Positions 52,640-61,724 of a stretch of DNA of 64,000 nucleotides are shown here, piece by piece (position 1 is the stretch's first letter; every line of letters starts with the position of its first letter). This DNA comes from Deltaproteobacteria bacterium (GTDB lineage Bacteria > Desulfobacterota > Desulfobacteria > Desulfobacterales > Desulfosarcinaceae). The DNA lies in assembly GCA_020444075.1 (NCBI GenBank), contig JAHLLR010000009.1, forward strand, positions 41,997 to 105,996, read 5' to 3'. The translations under genes and the position numbers were made by a program. The notes below the pieces were generated by a model that was given only the letters and a program-made list of their open reading frames with translations, made no database searches and was not told the origin of the DNA.

Positions 52640-54013
52640 CTATCGGGGTCCCGCGTCATCGATTTTGGCGCTGATATTGTTTTTTATCCACGCGTCGTCC
52701 CACCACTCCACCGGATTGACATAGGTCTGGTGAATGAGGGTGCCGTAGTGCAGGTGGTCGCCGCCCGCCAGACCCGTCATGCCGGTCTTGCCCATTGATT
52801 CACCTTTTTCGACCATCTGCCCCTCGGCCACATCGATTTGACTCAAATGCGAGTAGAGGGTGAACAGCCCGAAACCGTGGTCGAGAATGATGGTGTTGCC
52901 ATAAATGCCCTGGTCTCCCGTGAAGGCCACTTTGCCGCGATTTGCCGCCGGCACCGGAGAATGCGCCGTAGACGCCAGATCGACCCCCATGTGCACCTGC
53001 CGGTCGATCACTTTGCCACCGTAAAAATAGGTGCGGTGATCGGCAAATCGGGCGCGGTTGGCAGACCTGGGCAACCGCAGAAAGGCACCGTCCCACAGGA
53101 TCTTTTTTTCCGTCCGTTCAGTGACCCGATAGATCGCTTCGCTATCCTTGCGACGCAGTTCACGGTTGACTTTAAGAAAAAGGTCGACTCGGCTTCCCCC
53201 GGACATTTCAGGAAAGTAGCGTTCGAAATCAGGCATTTTGGCGTTGAAGAAGCCGTCGGAAAGATTGATCGCGTCTTTTCTGAAGGACCGGGCGTTGATG
53301 TGGTAAACCAGACCGGCCGTGGACCGGTTGCCGGCAAAGTCCTCTGCGATAGCCGCCACTCGCGTCTCCTTGCCCTGTTGATAATCCAGGGCAAAAAAGG
53401 CCAGGTGGATGGATGGATCTTTGAAATAACCGGCGTATCCGGGGTAGAATTGATCACCCACAGTCACCCCGCTAACCGGGCAATCTTCTGAAAGCCGATA
53501 AATCGCTGCCCCACTTCCACCCTGGGCCAGATTGTGGGAGCGGCTGATCAGATCGATGGTCGGTGCCTTGGTGTCGATCTGGATCTCCTTTTCCAGGTAA
53601 ACCCGATTGCCCTCTCCCCACTTGCGCAGCGAGTAATCCCATGCCACCACGCGAATAACGCCCTTTCCGTCCGCCAATCCCAGTGATTGGGGGGAAACCG
53701 GTGCTTTCACTACCACCGACTTTTCCTTTCCGCCCGCAAAGAAGCCGGAAGATGGAAAGGCTCGCTGCAGGAGTTCCACCTCCCGGCCTTCAACCAACAG
53801 GCCCACCCAGACTTTGCGGATGCCGCTGCCGGTGTCCTCAACGCTCACGGAGAGGGTGCGCGATGCACCGATAAAAGGCGACTCAAGTTCAATTTTAAGG
53901 GCAGGAGCCGTTCCTTCCATTCGGATGATGGCCAGCCATACGGCCGGGATGCTGATCAGTAGCATCACAATGACCACCAGGATCGGTTTGAGCGAGATTC
54001 CTTTTTTACTCAA
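52640..54013 (-). CDS. Membrane-anchored M23 (LytM-type) peptidase
   Basis: Members cut or activate cutting of peptidoglycan cross-links. The 457-residue protein has one N-terminal transmembrane helix (PILVVIVMLLISIPAVWLAI), a ~280-residue periplasmic region that I do not recognise, and an M23 domain at the C-terminus. The zinc ligands are there: HMGVDLAS (HxxxD), YSHLSQID and GDHLHYG (HxH). The start is probably TTG at 54013 with AAAGGG upstream. ATG 54052 lacks a ribosome site. It heads the minus-strand gene run toward DUF39. Confidence 0.85.
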   Translation of the reverse strand: MSKKGISLKPILVVIVMLLISIPAVWLAIIRMEGTAPALKIELESPFIGASRTLSVSVEDTGSGIRKVWVGLLVEGREVELLQRAFPSSGFFAGGKEKSVVVKAPVSPQSLGLADGKGVIRVVAWDYSLRKWGEGNRVYLEKEIQIDTKAPTIDLISRSHNLAQGGSGAAIYRLSEDCPVSGVTVGDQFYPGYAGYFKDPSIHLAFFALDYQQGKETRVAAIAEDFAGNRSTAGLVYHINARSFRKDAINLSDGFFNAKMPDFERYFPEMSGGSRVDLFLKVNRELRRKDSEAIYRVTERTEKKILWDGAFLRLPRSANRARFADHRTYFYGGKVIDRQVHMGVDLASTAHSPVPAANRGKVAFTGDQGIYGNTIILDHGFGLFTLYSHLSQIDVAEGQMVEKGESMGKTGMTGLAGGDHLHYGTLIHQTYVNPVEWWDDAWIKNNISAKIDDAGPR

Positions 54014-54177
54014 GTTTATATTCCCTTTCGGCGCTGATCGTTGGCCGTCCATTAAATTGGGGACAATACCAGTTAAGCCACCGGTAATCAAGGCAAAGTT
54101 TTTCGCGACTTGACTTTTTAACCGCCTGAGGATACGTACTAAAGTATGAATCCAATCCTCCTGAGAGATAACGGTGA

Positions 54178-54966
54178 ATGAAATCTGAAAACCCTTTTTT
54201 CCTGATCAGCGGCCCCTGCGTCATCGAAGATGAAGAAGTCACGCTGCGCATCGCCACCCGGCTCAAAGAGCTGACGGACAGCCTCGGCATTCCCTTCACG
54301 TTCAAGGCGTCCTATGACAAGGCCAACCGGACCGCCATCACTTCCTACCGGGGACCTGGCATCGAGGACGGCCTGCGCGTACTGGCCCACGTCAAGGAAA
54401 CCCTTGGCGTGCCGATCCTGTCGGACGTTCACCGCATCAGCGAAGCAGCAGAGGCTGCGGAGGTACTTGACATCATCCAGATCCCGGCCTTTCTTTGCCG
54501 CCAGACCGACCTGCTCCTGGCGGTGGCCAAAACCGGCAAACCGGTTAATGTCAAGAAAGGCCAGTTTCTTGCCCCCTGGGACATGGTTAATATTGTCGAA
54601 AAAATTCGTTCGGTTTCCAGCGTCCAACCCATGATCACCGAACGGGGTGTCATGTTTGGGTACAACAACCTGGTCGTGGATTTCAGGGGGATCCAAATCA
54701 TGCAACAAACCGGCTGTCCGGTGATCTTCGACGCCACCCATAGCGTCCAATTGCCCGGCGGGGCGGGAACCCGTTCCGGCGGCCAGCGGGAGTTCGCCCC
54801 GATACTGGCGCGGGCAGCCATTGCAGCCGGTGCCGACGGTGTTTTCCTGGAGGTTCATGAAAACCCGGACAAAGCCCTTTGCGACGGCCCCAATTCGCTG
54901 CACCTGGACCAGTTGCCCGGTCTGCTGATCCAACTCAAAGCTATCAAAGCCGCCCTGGCCACTTAA
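54178..54966 (+). CDS. kdsA: 3-deoxy-8-phosphooctulonate synthase (Kdo-8-P synthase)
   Basis: KdsA condenses arabinose-5-phosphate and PEP. The 262-residue protein starts FFLISGPCVIEDEEVTLR and contains FKASYDKANRTA, FLCRQTDLLLAVAKTGKP, NVKKGQFLAPWDM, FDATHSVQLPGG and GVFLEVHENPDKALCDGPN. These are conserved KdsA blocks with the metal-site and substrate residues. The start ATG is 164 bp from the divergent M23 gene. It is the first gene of the envelope cluster. Confidence 0.97.
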   Translation: MKSENPFFLISGPCVIEDEEVTLRIATRLKELTDSLGIPFTFKASYDKANRTAITSYRGPGIEDGLRVLAHVKETLGVPILSDVHRISEAAEAAEVLDIIQIPAFLCRQTDLLLAVAKTGKPVNVKKGQFLAPWDMVNIVEKIRSVSSVQPMITERGVMFGYNNLVVDFRGIQIMQQTGCPVIFDATHSVQLPGGAGTRSGGQREFAPILARAAIAAGADGVFLEVHENPDKALCDGPNSLHLDQLPGLLIQLKAIKAALAT

Positions 54967-54975
54967 CATTATCCC

Positions 54976-55494
54976 ATGACCGACACCCTCCTGAAACAAA
55001 TTACAATGATCCTGCTGGATGTGGACGGCGTCCTCACCACCGGCCAGGTGATTTACAACGACACCGGCCAGGAAACCAAGGTGTTTCACGTCCGTGACGG
55101 TCTGGGCATCCGGATGCTCATGGAAGCCGGACTTACCGTGGGCATCGTCACCGGCCGCCGTTCCATGGCACTGGTGCACCGGTGCAGAAACCTGGGTATC
55201 AGCCTGCTCAAGGACGGTATCCGCGACAAGGCTGCCGCCCTTGACGATATCCTTAAAGAAACCGGAATACCGTCCGCAGCCACGGCCTTTGTGGGAGATG
55301 ACCTCCCGGACCTGCCCATCATGCGCCGGGTGGGCATGCCCATCGCAGTCGGTGATGCCCACGATCTGGTAAAGCAGGCGGCCATTATGACCACACAGGC
55401 AATGGGGGGGTGTGGTGCAGTGCGTGAAATCAGCGAACGGATCCTCCAGGCCAGGGGCGATTGGAATCCGCTGATCAAAAGACTGTTTCCATGA
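54976..55494 (+). CDS. kdsC: 3-deoxy-D-manno-octulosonate 8-phosphate phosphatase
   Basis: KdsC removes phosphate from Kdo-8-P. The 172-residue HAD-type protein has the nucleophile pair in LLDVDGVLTTG (Asp15/Asp17), VTGRRSMALVHRC and VGDDLPDLPIMRRVGMPIAVG with the last Asp pair. It lacks a cap domain, as expected of this tetrameric enzyme. The stop overlaps the lptC start by 4 bp. The arabinose-5-phosphate isomerase gene kdsD that often sits in this cluster is not between kdsA and kdsC. Confidence 0.95.
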   Translation: MTDTLLKQITMILLDVDGVLTTGQVIYNDTGQETKVFHVRDGLGIRMLMEAGLTVGIVTGRRSMALVHRCRNLGISLLKDGIRDKAAALDDILKETGIPSAATAFVGDDLPDLPIMRRVGMPIAVGDAHDLVKQAAIMTTQAMGGCGAVREISERILQARGDWNPLIKRLFP

Positions 55495-56060
55495 AAAGTC
55501 GCCGTCTGATTCAGCGGGTGTTGTTGACTATCGTGGTGCTGGCACTGGCCACCACCATAGCCGTATTCATCGGGTATCGACGGATGACCCGATCTCCTGA
55601 AGTACTGTTAGATCTGGTGGAAAAGGGCGCGGACATGCAGCTCAACAAGATTCGCCAGACCGCCATGAAAAACGGCATTCAGGAGTGGCGGCTGGAAGCG
55701 GACTCGGCAACCCTTATGGAAAAAGAAAAGACCATGCTGCTGGACAGGCCGGATGTGGAGTTTTTCATGAACGACGGGGATCACGTGCACCTGACCGCCG
55801 AGCAGGGAACGATTTTTACGGATTCCAGCCGGATGAACGTCTCGGGGCAGGTATCGGCCAACACCAGCCTTTACCGGTTCCAGACCGAATCGCTCGACTA
55901 CGATCCGGCTGTCCGGGAACTTCGCGCCGATAACCCGGTAATGCTCTCCGGCCAGTCGTTCACCCTGCGCGCTGACACGATGGCCATGAACCTGGAAACC
56001 AGCATCATCCGTTTCGAGGGTAAAGTGGAAGGAATAATCAGTGAAGATCTTCAGCTATAG
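55491..56060 (+). CDS. lptC: LPS export protein LptC
   Basis: LptC passes LPS from the LptBFG transporter to LptA. The 189-residue protein has one N-terminal membrane helix (LLTIVVLALATTIAVFIGY) and then a beta-jellyroll that includes LEADSATLMEKEKTMLL, VHLTAEQGTIFTDSS and MNVSGQVSANTSLYRF. ATG 55491 overlaps the kdsC stop (ATGA). The protein fits the usual 190-residue size. LptF and LptG, the permease subunits, are not in this window. Confidence 0.9.
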   Translation: MKSRRLIQRVLLTIVVLALATTIAVFIGYRRMTRSPEVLLDLVEKGADMQLNKIRQTAMKNGIQEWRLEADSATLMEKEKTMLLDRPDVEFFMNDGDHVHLTAEQGTIFTDSSRMNVSGQVSANTSLYRFQTESLDYDPAVRELRADNPVMLSGQSFTLRADTMAMNLETSIIRFEGKVEGIISEDLQL

Positions 56061-56607
56061 ATACTCCGTCGGCGTCATGCTGCCGATTTTCTTGATCCTG
56101 ATGCTGTCGGTCCCGCCGATCACCCATGGTGAAACCGGTTCCGGTACCCCTGCTGCAAAAACGGCCGATCCGGAGGCGAAAAAAATCCATATTTCATCGG
56201 AGCGGCTGATATCAAATACAGCCGACAACAATGCAGAATTTATCGGAAAGGTGAGGGCCAGCCAGGGAGAAACCCTGATCACCGCCGACAGCCTCAAGAT
56301 ATTTTTTTCCGCATCTTCCGATGGCGGAACCGCTTCACCGTCACAGTCCCTGGAGAAGCTGGTTGCCACGGGAAACGTGGAAATTAAATTCGATAATAGG
56401 CTTGCCGTTGCCCGGCAGGCAGTATATATAACAGCACAGCGCATGCTGATCCTGACCGGCCCGGGAGCCACGGTGACCAGCGGCGACAACACCATCACCG
56501 GAGAAACCATCACGTTCTACCGGGCAGATGGGCGATTCACCGTCGAAGGTGGATCCAACGGTCGCGTCAAAGCCGTAATCCTCCCGGAAGAATCAGGACT
56601 GGAGTAG
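56041..56607 (+). CDS. lptA: LPS transport periplasmic protein LptA
   Basis: LptA bridges the periplasm for LPS. The 188-residue protein has a signal-type leader (SVGVMLPIFLILMLSVPPITHG), with cleavage plausible near residue 30. The OstA-type beta repeats follow, with SSERLISNTADNNAEFIG, KVRASQGETLITADSLKI and KLVATGNVEIKFD. The start is GTG at 56041 with GGAAGG 8 nt upstream, overlapping lptC by 20 bp. The segment GDNTITGETITFYRADG is typical of the family. Confidence 0.92.
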   Translation: MKIFSYRYSVGVMLPIFLILMLSVPPITHGETGSGTPAAKTADPEAKKIHISSERLISNTADNNAEFIGKVRASQGETLITADSLKIFFSASSDGGTASPSQSLEKLVATGNVEIKFDNRLAVARQAVYITAQRMLILTGPGATVTSGDNTITGETITFYRADGRFTVEGGSNGRVKAVILPEESGLE

Positions 56608-56639
56608 CCTGTGAATATGTGCCCCGCGGGAATCAGCTA

Positions 56640-57362
56640 ATGGCTGACTTGTCTGTTCGAGAACTGGTCAAGGTCTACCGGGGCAGGAAAGTGGTGAACC
56701 GGGTCAGCCTGGGCGTGAAAAGCGGGCAGGTAATCGGTCTTCTGGGACCCAACGGTGCGGGCAAGACCACCACATTTTACATGACCGTGGGATTGATCAA
56801 GCCGGATAGCGGCCAGGTTTTCCTTGATGATATGGACATCACGGAAGACCCCATGCATATTCGGGCAAGAAAGGGAGTCGGGTACCTGCCTCAGGAGGCC
56901 TCCATTTTCAGGAAGTTGACCGTCCGCCAGAACATCCTGGCGATTTTGGAGACCCTGCCCCTGTCCCGTCAACAGCGCCATGACCGCACCGATAGCCTGC
57001 TGGAAGAGCTGGGTATCGCCCATGTGGCGGAATCCACGGCGGCGGTGCTTTCCGGCGGCGAACGTCGCCGCCTGGAAATCACGCGGGCCTTGGCTACGGA
57101 CCCGGCCTTTATGTTACTGGACGAGCCCTTTGCCGGCATTGATCCGCTGGCGGTGATCGACATCAAAAAGATCATCGCCCACTTGAAGGACCGGAACATC
57201 GGCATCCTGATCTCCGATCACAATGTCCGGGAAACTTTGGGAGCGTGTGATTCGGCATTCATCTTGAGCGACGGCAAGGTGATTGAAACCGGCACACCGG
57301 AACAGATCGCTTCGAGCACTATCGCCCGACGAATCTACTTGGGAGACGAATTCAGACTCTAA
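56640..57362 (+). CDS. lptB: LPS export ABC ATPase LptB
   Basis: LptB powers LPS extraction. The 240-residue protein has Walker A GPNGAGKTT (residues 36-44), the coupling region PQEASIFRKLTV, the signature VLSGGERRRLEI, Walker B FMLLDEPFAGIDP and the H-loop ISDHNVRETL, all typical. ATG 56640 is the start by homology (MADLSVRELVKVY). A GTG at 56619 is possible. The stop is 1 bp from the rpoN start. Confidence 0.96.
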   Translation: MADLSVRELVKVYRGRKVVNRVSLGVKSGQVIGLLGPNGAGKTTTFYMTVGLIKPDSGQVFLDDMDITEDPMHIRARKGVGYLPQEASIFRKLTVRQNILAILETLPLSRQQRHDRTDSLLEELGIAHVAESTAAVLSGGERRRLEITRALATDPAFMLLDEPFAGIDPLAVIDIKKIIAHLKDRNIGILISDHNVRETLGACDSAFILSDGKVIETGTPEQIASSTIARRIYLGDEFRL

Positions 57363-57363
57363 G

Positions 57364-58797
57364 ATGGCAATTGAACTCAGACAACAACTCAAACTGACCC
57401 AACAGCTGATCATGACGCCCCAGCTCCAGATGGCGATCAAGCTGTTACAGCTGTCCCGCCTTGAACTGGTAGACACCATCAGACAGGAGCTGGAAGAGAA
57501 TCCCACCTTAGAAGAAATCCAGGAAACCCCTGACAAAACCAAGGAAAACGAACCCGAGGAGGCGCCTGCCGCAGCCGTCGAAGAGGCCCGTGAAGTTACG
57601 ATCGACGAAAAGATCAATGACGAAATCGACTGGAGCAATTACATTGACGAGTATAACTCGCCGGGAAAAGTCAATTTCGAGTCCGAAAACAGGGATGCGC
57701 CCCAATACGAGGCCTTCATTTCATCCAAGGAATCTCTCAGCGACCACCTGTTATGGCAGCTGTTGATGCTGTCGCCCACCGATATCGAAAAGCAGGTCGG
57801 CAGCCTGATTATCGGCAACCTTAACCGTGACGGATATCTGCAGCTGTCCGTCGAAGAACTCTCCCAGCAGAGCGGGGTTTCCATCGAGATGGTGGAAGAC
57901 GTCCTGGAAACCATGCAGTCCTTCGACCCGGTAGGAGTTTGTGCCAGGGACCTGCGGGAGTGTCTCCTGCTTCAGGCCCGGCTCCTGAATCTGGAAAACA
58001 GCCTGGTGACAGACATTATTTCTGACCACCTGAAGAATCTGGAAAATAAAAATTACAAGGCCATCTGTAAGGCCCTGAAGGTGAAACTGAAAGATGTCGT
58101 TGCCGCCGTTACCGTTATCCGGGCGCTAGAACCCAAACCCGGACGACAGTTCAGCGAGGAAACACCCCATTATATTATTCCGGATATCTATGTCGACAAG
58201 AGCGAAGGTGAATTTGTCATTGTTCTTAACGACGACGGTATGCCCAAGCTACGAGTTAATCCGTTCTACAAGCGGGCGATTACCAGAAAGAACGAAGTCA
58301 GCGCAAATGCCAAGGAATACATCCGTGACAAGATGCGATCCGCAGCATGGCTGATCCGCAGCATCCACCAACGCCAGAAAACCATCTATAAGGTGATGGA
58401 AAGCATTCTGAAATTTCAACGGGACTTTTTCGAAAAGGGCGTGACCCATTTAAAACCCATGGTACTCAGGGATGTAGCCGAAGATATCGGCATGCACGAA
58501 TCCACCATCAGCCGGGTGACGACCAACAAATACGCCCACACCCCCCAGGGTATTTTCGAGCTCAAATATTTTTTTAACAGCTCCATCAAACGGGTGTTTG
58601 GCGAAGATATCGCCTCGGCCAGCGTACAGGCCAAAATTAAAAAGCTCATCGAAGGGGAAAACCCGAAAAAACCTTACAGCGACAGTAAAATGGCCGAACT
58701 GCTCAAAACGGACAATATCGACATCGCCCGTCGCACAGTGGCCAAATACCGGGAAATGATGGGCATTTTATCCTCCAGCAAGCGAAAGCAGTTTTAG
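57364..58797 (+). CDS. rpoN: RNA polymerase sigma-54 factor
   Basis: RpoN directs polymerase to -24/-12 promoters and needs AAA+ activators. The 477-residue protein starts MAIELRQQLKLTQQLIMTPQ (region I), followed by an acidic region II with EEAPAAAVEEAREV and the core-binding region. The helix-turn-helix (DVAEDIGMHESTISRVTTNK) and the RpoN box (ARRTVAKYREMMG) come last. It is complete, and its position after lptB is classical. No enhancer-binding activator is in this window. Confidence 0.97.
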   Translation: MAIELRQQLKLTQQLIMTPQLQMAIKLLQLSRLELVDTIRQELEENPTLEEIQETPDKTKENEPEEAPAAAVEEAREVTIDEKINDEIDWSNYIDEYNSPGKVNFESENRDAPQYEAFISSKESLSDHLLWQLLMLSPTDIEKQVGSLIIGNLNRDGYLQLSVEELSQQSGVSIEMVEDVLETMQSFDPVGVCARDLRECLLLQARLLNLENSLVTDIISDHLKNLENKNYKAICKALKVKLKDVVAAVTVIRALEPKPGRQFSEETPHYIIPDIYVDKSEGEFVIVLNDDGMPKLRVNPFYKRAITRKNEVSANAKEYIRDKMRSAAWLIRSIHQRQKTIYKVMESILKFQRDFFEKGVTHLKPMVLRDVAEDIGMHESTISRVTTNKYAHTPQGIFELKYFFNSSIKRVFGEDIASASVQAKIKKLIEGENPKKPYSDSKMAELLKTDNIDIARRTVAKYREMMGILSSSKRKQF

Positions 58798-58925
58798 TGG
58801 CTTTCCCAGCAATCAGCCACCGGTTTCTCGTCTCCCCTCCCCCTGCCCCTAAACCGGCAGGCGGCGTAACGGGAACCGGCTGACCGTCCCCTCTCGACAG
58901 GTATTGCCAAAAGGAGGCTCCTACC

Positions 58926-59450
58926 ATGAATACATCCGTCAGATTCAAGAACCTCGAACCTTCCGATGCCCTGAAATCCTATGTCAGCGAGAAACTGAAC
59001 CGAATGGATAAATACTTCAACGGCCCGGCCGAAGCCAATGTGGTCCTGTCGATTGAAAAGTTTCGCCACAGCGCTGATATCAATATCATGGGAGACCGAC
59101 TGACCATTAACGGCAAGGAAGAGACAGAGGAGATGTATTCAGCCATCGATATGGTTCTGGACAAGCTAGAGGGCCAGATTAAAAAAAACAAACAGAAAGG
59201 AAGGAAATACCGATCCAAGGGAAAAAGTGACACCCGGGCCTCCGAACCGGCGGTTGATAAAGGCAGTGACCAACCCCGGGTACGGGTCCACCATATCGAA
59301 TTTAAACCCATGGATGTGGAAGAGGCGGTAATGCAGATGGATCTGATTACAGATAATTTCCTGGTATTCACCAATGCCCGAACGGAATCCGTCAACGTCC
59401 TTTACCGGCAAAAAGACGGGAACTACGGATTAATCCAACCCCGCGCCTAG
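58926..59450 (+). CDS. hpf: Ribosome hibernation promoting factor, long form
   Basis: HPF dimerises ribosomes in starved cells. The 174-residue protein has the N-terminal S30AE fold (RFKNLEPSDALKSYVSEKL to ~100) and a C-terminal dimerisation domain (VRVHHIEFKPMDVEEAVMQM, ending GNYGLIQPR). The long form alone can pair 70S ribosomes. AGGAGG precedes the ATG at good spacing. It sits between rpoN and ptsN as in many Proteobacteria. Confidence 0.95.
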   Translation: MNTSVRFKNLEPSDALKSYVSEKLNRMDKYFNGPAEANVVLSIEKFRHSADINIMGDRLTINGKEETEEMYSAIDMVLDKLEGQIKKNKQKGRKYRSKGKSDTRASEPAVDKGSDQPRVRVHHIEFKPMDVEEAVMQMDLITDNFLVFTNARTESVNVLYRQKDGNYGLIQPRA

Positions 59451-59636
59451 CAAAGAGCGACGGCCTTCGGGCAAGCAAGTAAATGGTAAAATAGGGCGGG
59501 AGACATTGTTTAAATAGCAGTTGAACAGCTTGTGAACACCGAGTAGCGTGCACCACCGTTTCTCAACAGCCGCTGAAAACAACTCGGCAACCAATTATTA
59601 TAACAGCGGGAAGATGCCTGATCGGATGATACAGCG

Positions 59637-60095
59637 ATGAAAATATTAGATGTCCTCGGCAAAGAAACGATTCTTATGGATCTTAAATCCAAGGACAAGA
59701 TCGGAATACTAAATGAACTGGTGGCGCCGGCCGCCCACATCACCGGCATCGACCACAACGAAATGGTGCGTGTGTTGATGGAGCGGGAACGGTTGGGCAG
59801 CACCGGCATTGGCGGCGGCATCGGTATTCCCCACGGAAAGCTTAAAAATCTGGAGAAGTTGGTTCTGGGCTTCGGTTTGAGCCGACAGGGGGTGGATTTC
59901 GAATCCATGGACGGGCGCCCCACCCACTTGTTTTTCCTGCTTATCACACCCGAACACTCAACCGACCTTCACCTCAAACTACTAGCCCGCGTCTCCCGGT
60001 TGCTTAAAAAAGATCCGCTGAAAGAGATGATGATGAAGGCCACCAGCGCCAAAGAAATCATTGACATCATCGGTGAGGATGATGATGATTTTTAG
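59637..60095 (+). CDS. ptsN: PTS-Ntr IIA regulatory protein
   Basis: PtsN receives phosphate in the nitrogen-related PTS and regulates metabolism and potassium transport. The 152-residue protein is a IIA(Fru)-like domain with the phosphorylated His66 in GGGIGIPHGK, and the usual RERLGSTGIGG before it. No DNA-binding or membrane domain is fused. The C-terminus ends in an acidic run. The 186-bp gap after hpf shows no convincing promoter. Confidence 0.95.
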   Translation: MKILDVLGKETILMDLKSKDKIGILNELVAPAAHITGIDHNEMVRVLMERERLGSTGIGGGIGIPHGKLKNLEKLVLGFGLSRQGVDFESMDGRPTHLFFLLITPEHSTDLHLKLLARVSRLLKKDPLKEMMMKATSAKEIIDIIGEDDDDF

Positions 60096-60153
60096 TCGCC
60101 CACCGGCCATCCACGACCGTCTCCACTTCCCCTAATCATGTGAGAACCGCGCT

Positions 60154-61023
60154 GTGAAAGAGACGCCCATTACCATTGTCACCGGAAGATCCGGCTCTGG
60201 CAAAAGCACTGCTCTGGCCGCGTTTGAAGATTCGGGCTACTACTGCGTGGACAACATGCCCGTCGCTCTGCTGCCCGAGTTCTTAAATTTATCGTTGAAC
60301 AATGCTGACGCTTTTACCGGTTTGACATTCGGCATGGATCTTCGGGAAAACAGCTTTATCCGCCAATATGAACCCATCCTCGATACCTTAACAGGTTTGG
60401 GGTTTCACTTTCGGATCATTTTTCTCGAAGCGGACGAAAAGACCCTGCTGAGACGTTACAGCCAGACGCGCCGGCGGCACCCACTGGCACTGGATAAAGG
60501 CATTCACGACGCTATTCGCAAAGAAAAGACCATACTGGCATCCTTACGCAGCAAGGCCAATCAAATCATCGACACATCCGATCTGACTGTCCATGACCTC
60601 AAAGCCATTATCCGCAAACTGGCCGCCGTGGGTACTGGAGACGGACCGATGAAGGTTCAGGTGATCTCCTTTGGATACAAGTTTGGACTTCCGGTTCATG
60701 CCGATCTGGTCATGGATGTCCGTTTTCTGAAAAACCCCTATTTTGAGCCGTCGCTTCGACCGTTGAGCGGAAAAACGGAAAAAGTTCGCTCTTTTGTCTT
60801 GAATACTGACCAAACCTGTTTATTTTTACAGAAATATTTTGATCTACTGGACATGCTGATTCCCCAATATGAAAATGAAGGAAAATCATACCTCACCATT
60901 GCCGTCGGTTGCACAGGAGGGCGTCATCGCTCCGTCGTAATCGCCAGACAATTGTGTGACCACCTTACGGCATTGGGTCGTAAAACGGAACTGACCCATC
61001 GCGATATTGACAGATCCCTTTGA
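60154..61023 (+). CDS. rapZ: RNase adapter protein RapZ
   Basis: RapZ binds small RNAs and, in enterics, guides RNase E to the sRNA that controls glucosamine synthesis. The 289-residue protein has Walker A GRSGSGKST (residues 11-19), GYYCVDNMP, RRRHPLA, and the C-terminal block VGCTGGRHRSVVIA. The start is GTG at 60154 without a clear ribosome site. It follows ptsN by 58 bp and its stop overlaps the open frame before the next gene. The RNA partner in this lineage is unknown. Confidence 0.94.
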   Translation: MKETPITIVTGRSGSGKSTALAAFEDSGYYCVDNMPVALLPEFLNLSLNNADAFTGLTFGMDLRENSFIRQYEPILDTLTGLGFHFRIIFLEADEKTLLRRYSQTRRRHPLALDKGIHDAIRKEKTILASLRSKANQIIDTSDLTVHDLKAIIRKLAAVGTGDGPMKVQVISFGYKFGLPVHADLVMDVRFLKNPYFEPSLRPLSGKTEKVRSFVLNTDQTCLFLQKYFDLLDMLIPQYENEGKSYLTIAVGCTGGRHRSVVIARQLCDHLTALGRKTELTHRDIDRSL

Positions 61024-61081
61024 CCGTGTGGAAGACATCTGGTTCCGTTATCCCAGTTTACCCGATGAAAGACAGGAAGAT

Positions 61082-61495
61082 ATGATTGGCGTTTTAGTGG
61101 TTACCCATTGCCGGCTCGGAGATGCGTTGCTCGAGGCGGCGGATTTCATCCTTGGCGAACGGCCCGAGGCCATGACCGCCGTGTCCATCGACCTGAACGA
61201 AAACGCGGACAAGTTGCGCAAAAAGATTGCCGACGGAATCAAAAAATTAAAAAGCGACGACGGGATTTTAATTCTTACGGACATGTTCGGTGGGACCCCA
61301 TCCAACCTCAGCTATTCGTTTCTCGAAGAGGGACGCATCGAAGTGATATCCGGGGTAAATTTGCCCATTCTGATCCGTGCGGCCAGCGCCCGAAAGAATC
61401 AGACCCTTTCGGAACTGGCGACCAATCTGGAATCTTTCGGTAAAAAAAGCATCTCTCTGGCCAGCGGCATATTGAAAGGGAATAAAAGGGGGTAA
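61082..61495 (+). CDS. PTS IIA component, mannose-type
   Basis: The 137-residue protein is an EIIA(Man)-like domain. The phosphorylatable His9 lies in VLVVTHCRLGDALLEAA, and ILTDMFGGTPSNLS is the second family block. No IIB or IIC partner is near, so it probably has a regulatory role like PtsN. ATG 61082 has AGGAAG just upstream. In related bacteria HPr (ptsH) and EI (ptsI) genes often follow this gene, but here gap is next. Confidence 0.88.
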   Translation: MIGVLVVTHCRLGDALLEAADFILGERPEAMTAVSIDLNENADKLRKKIADGIKKLKSDDGILILTDMFGGTPSNLSYSFLEEGRIEVISGVNLPILIRAASARKNQTLSELATNLESFGKKSISLASGILKGNKRG

Positions 61496-61724
61496 ATGCC
61501 AACCGGTGCATGCGACGTCGACGATCATCGGCCGGCATACAGCGCGACGGATACCCTGATTGATTTTTTTCGTTTCGTCGGCACTCATTTTTGTGCAGAG
61601 CCCCCCTCTATTCAAATATAAAAATTTGCATACAGGCATGTCAGGCGGCTGACCCAGATGGTCGCGCCTTTCGTGTTCGCTTCACAACCGTATTTTGGCG
61701 GTATAACCTTAAAGGAGGGGCAAG

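Noticed and set aside
54139..55362. Open frame of 407 codons on the minus strand, antisense to kdsA and kdsC
   Set aside because: It runs against two well-recognised genes and lacks any domain.
61681..61707. TTCACA-N15-TATAAC promoter-like sequence before gap
   Set aside because: The spacing is short and a start there would fall inside the ribosome site of gap, leaving almost no leader.
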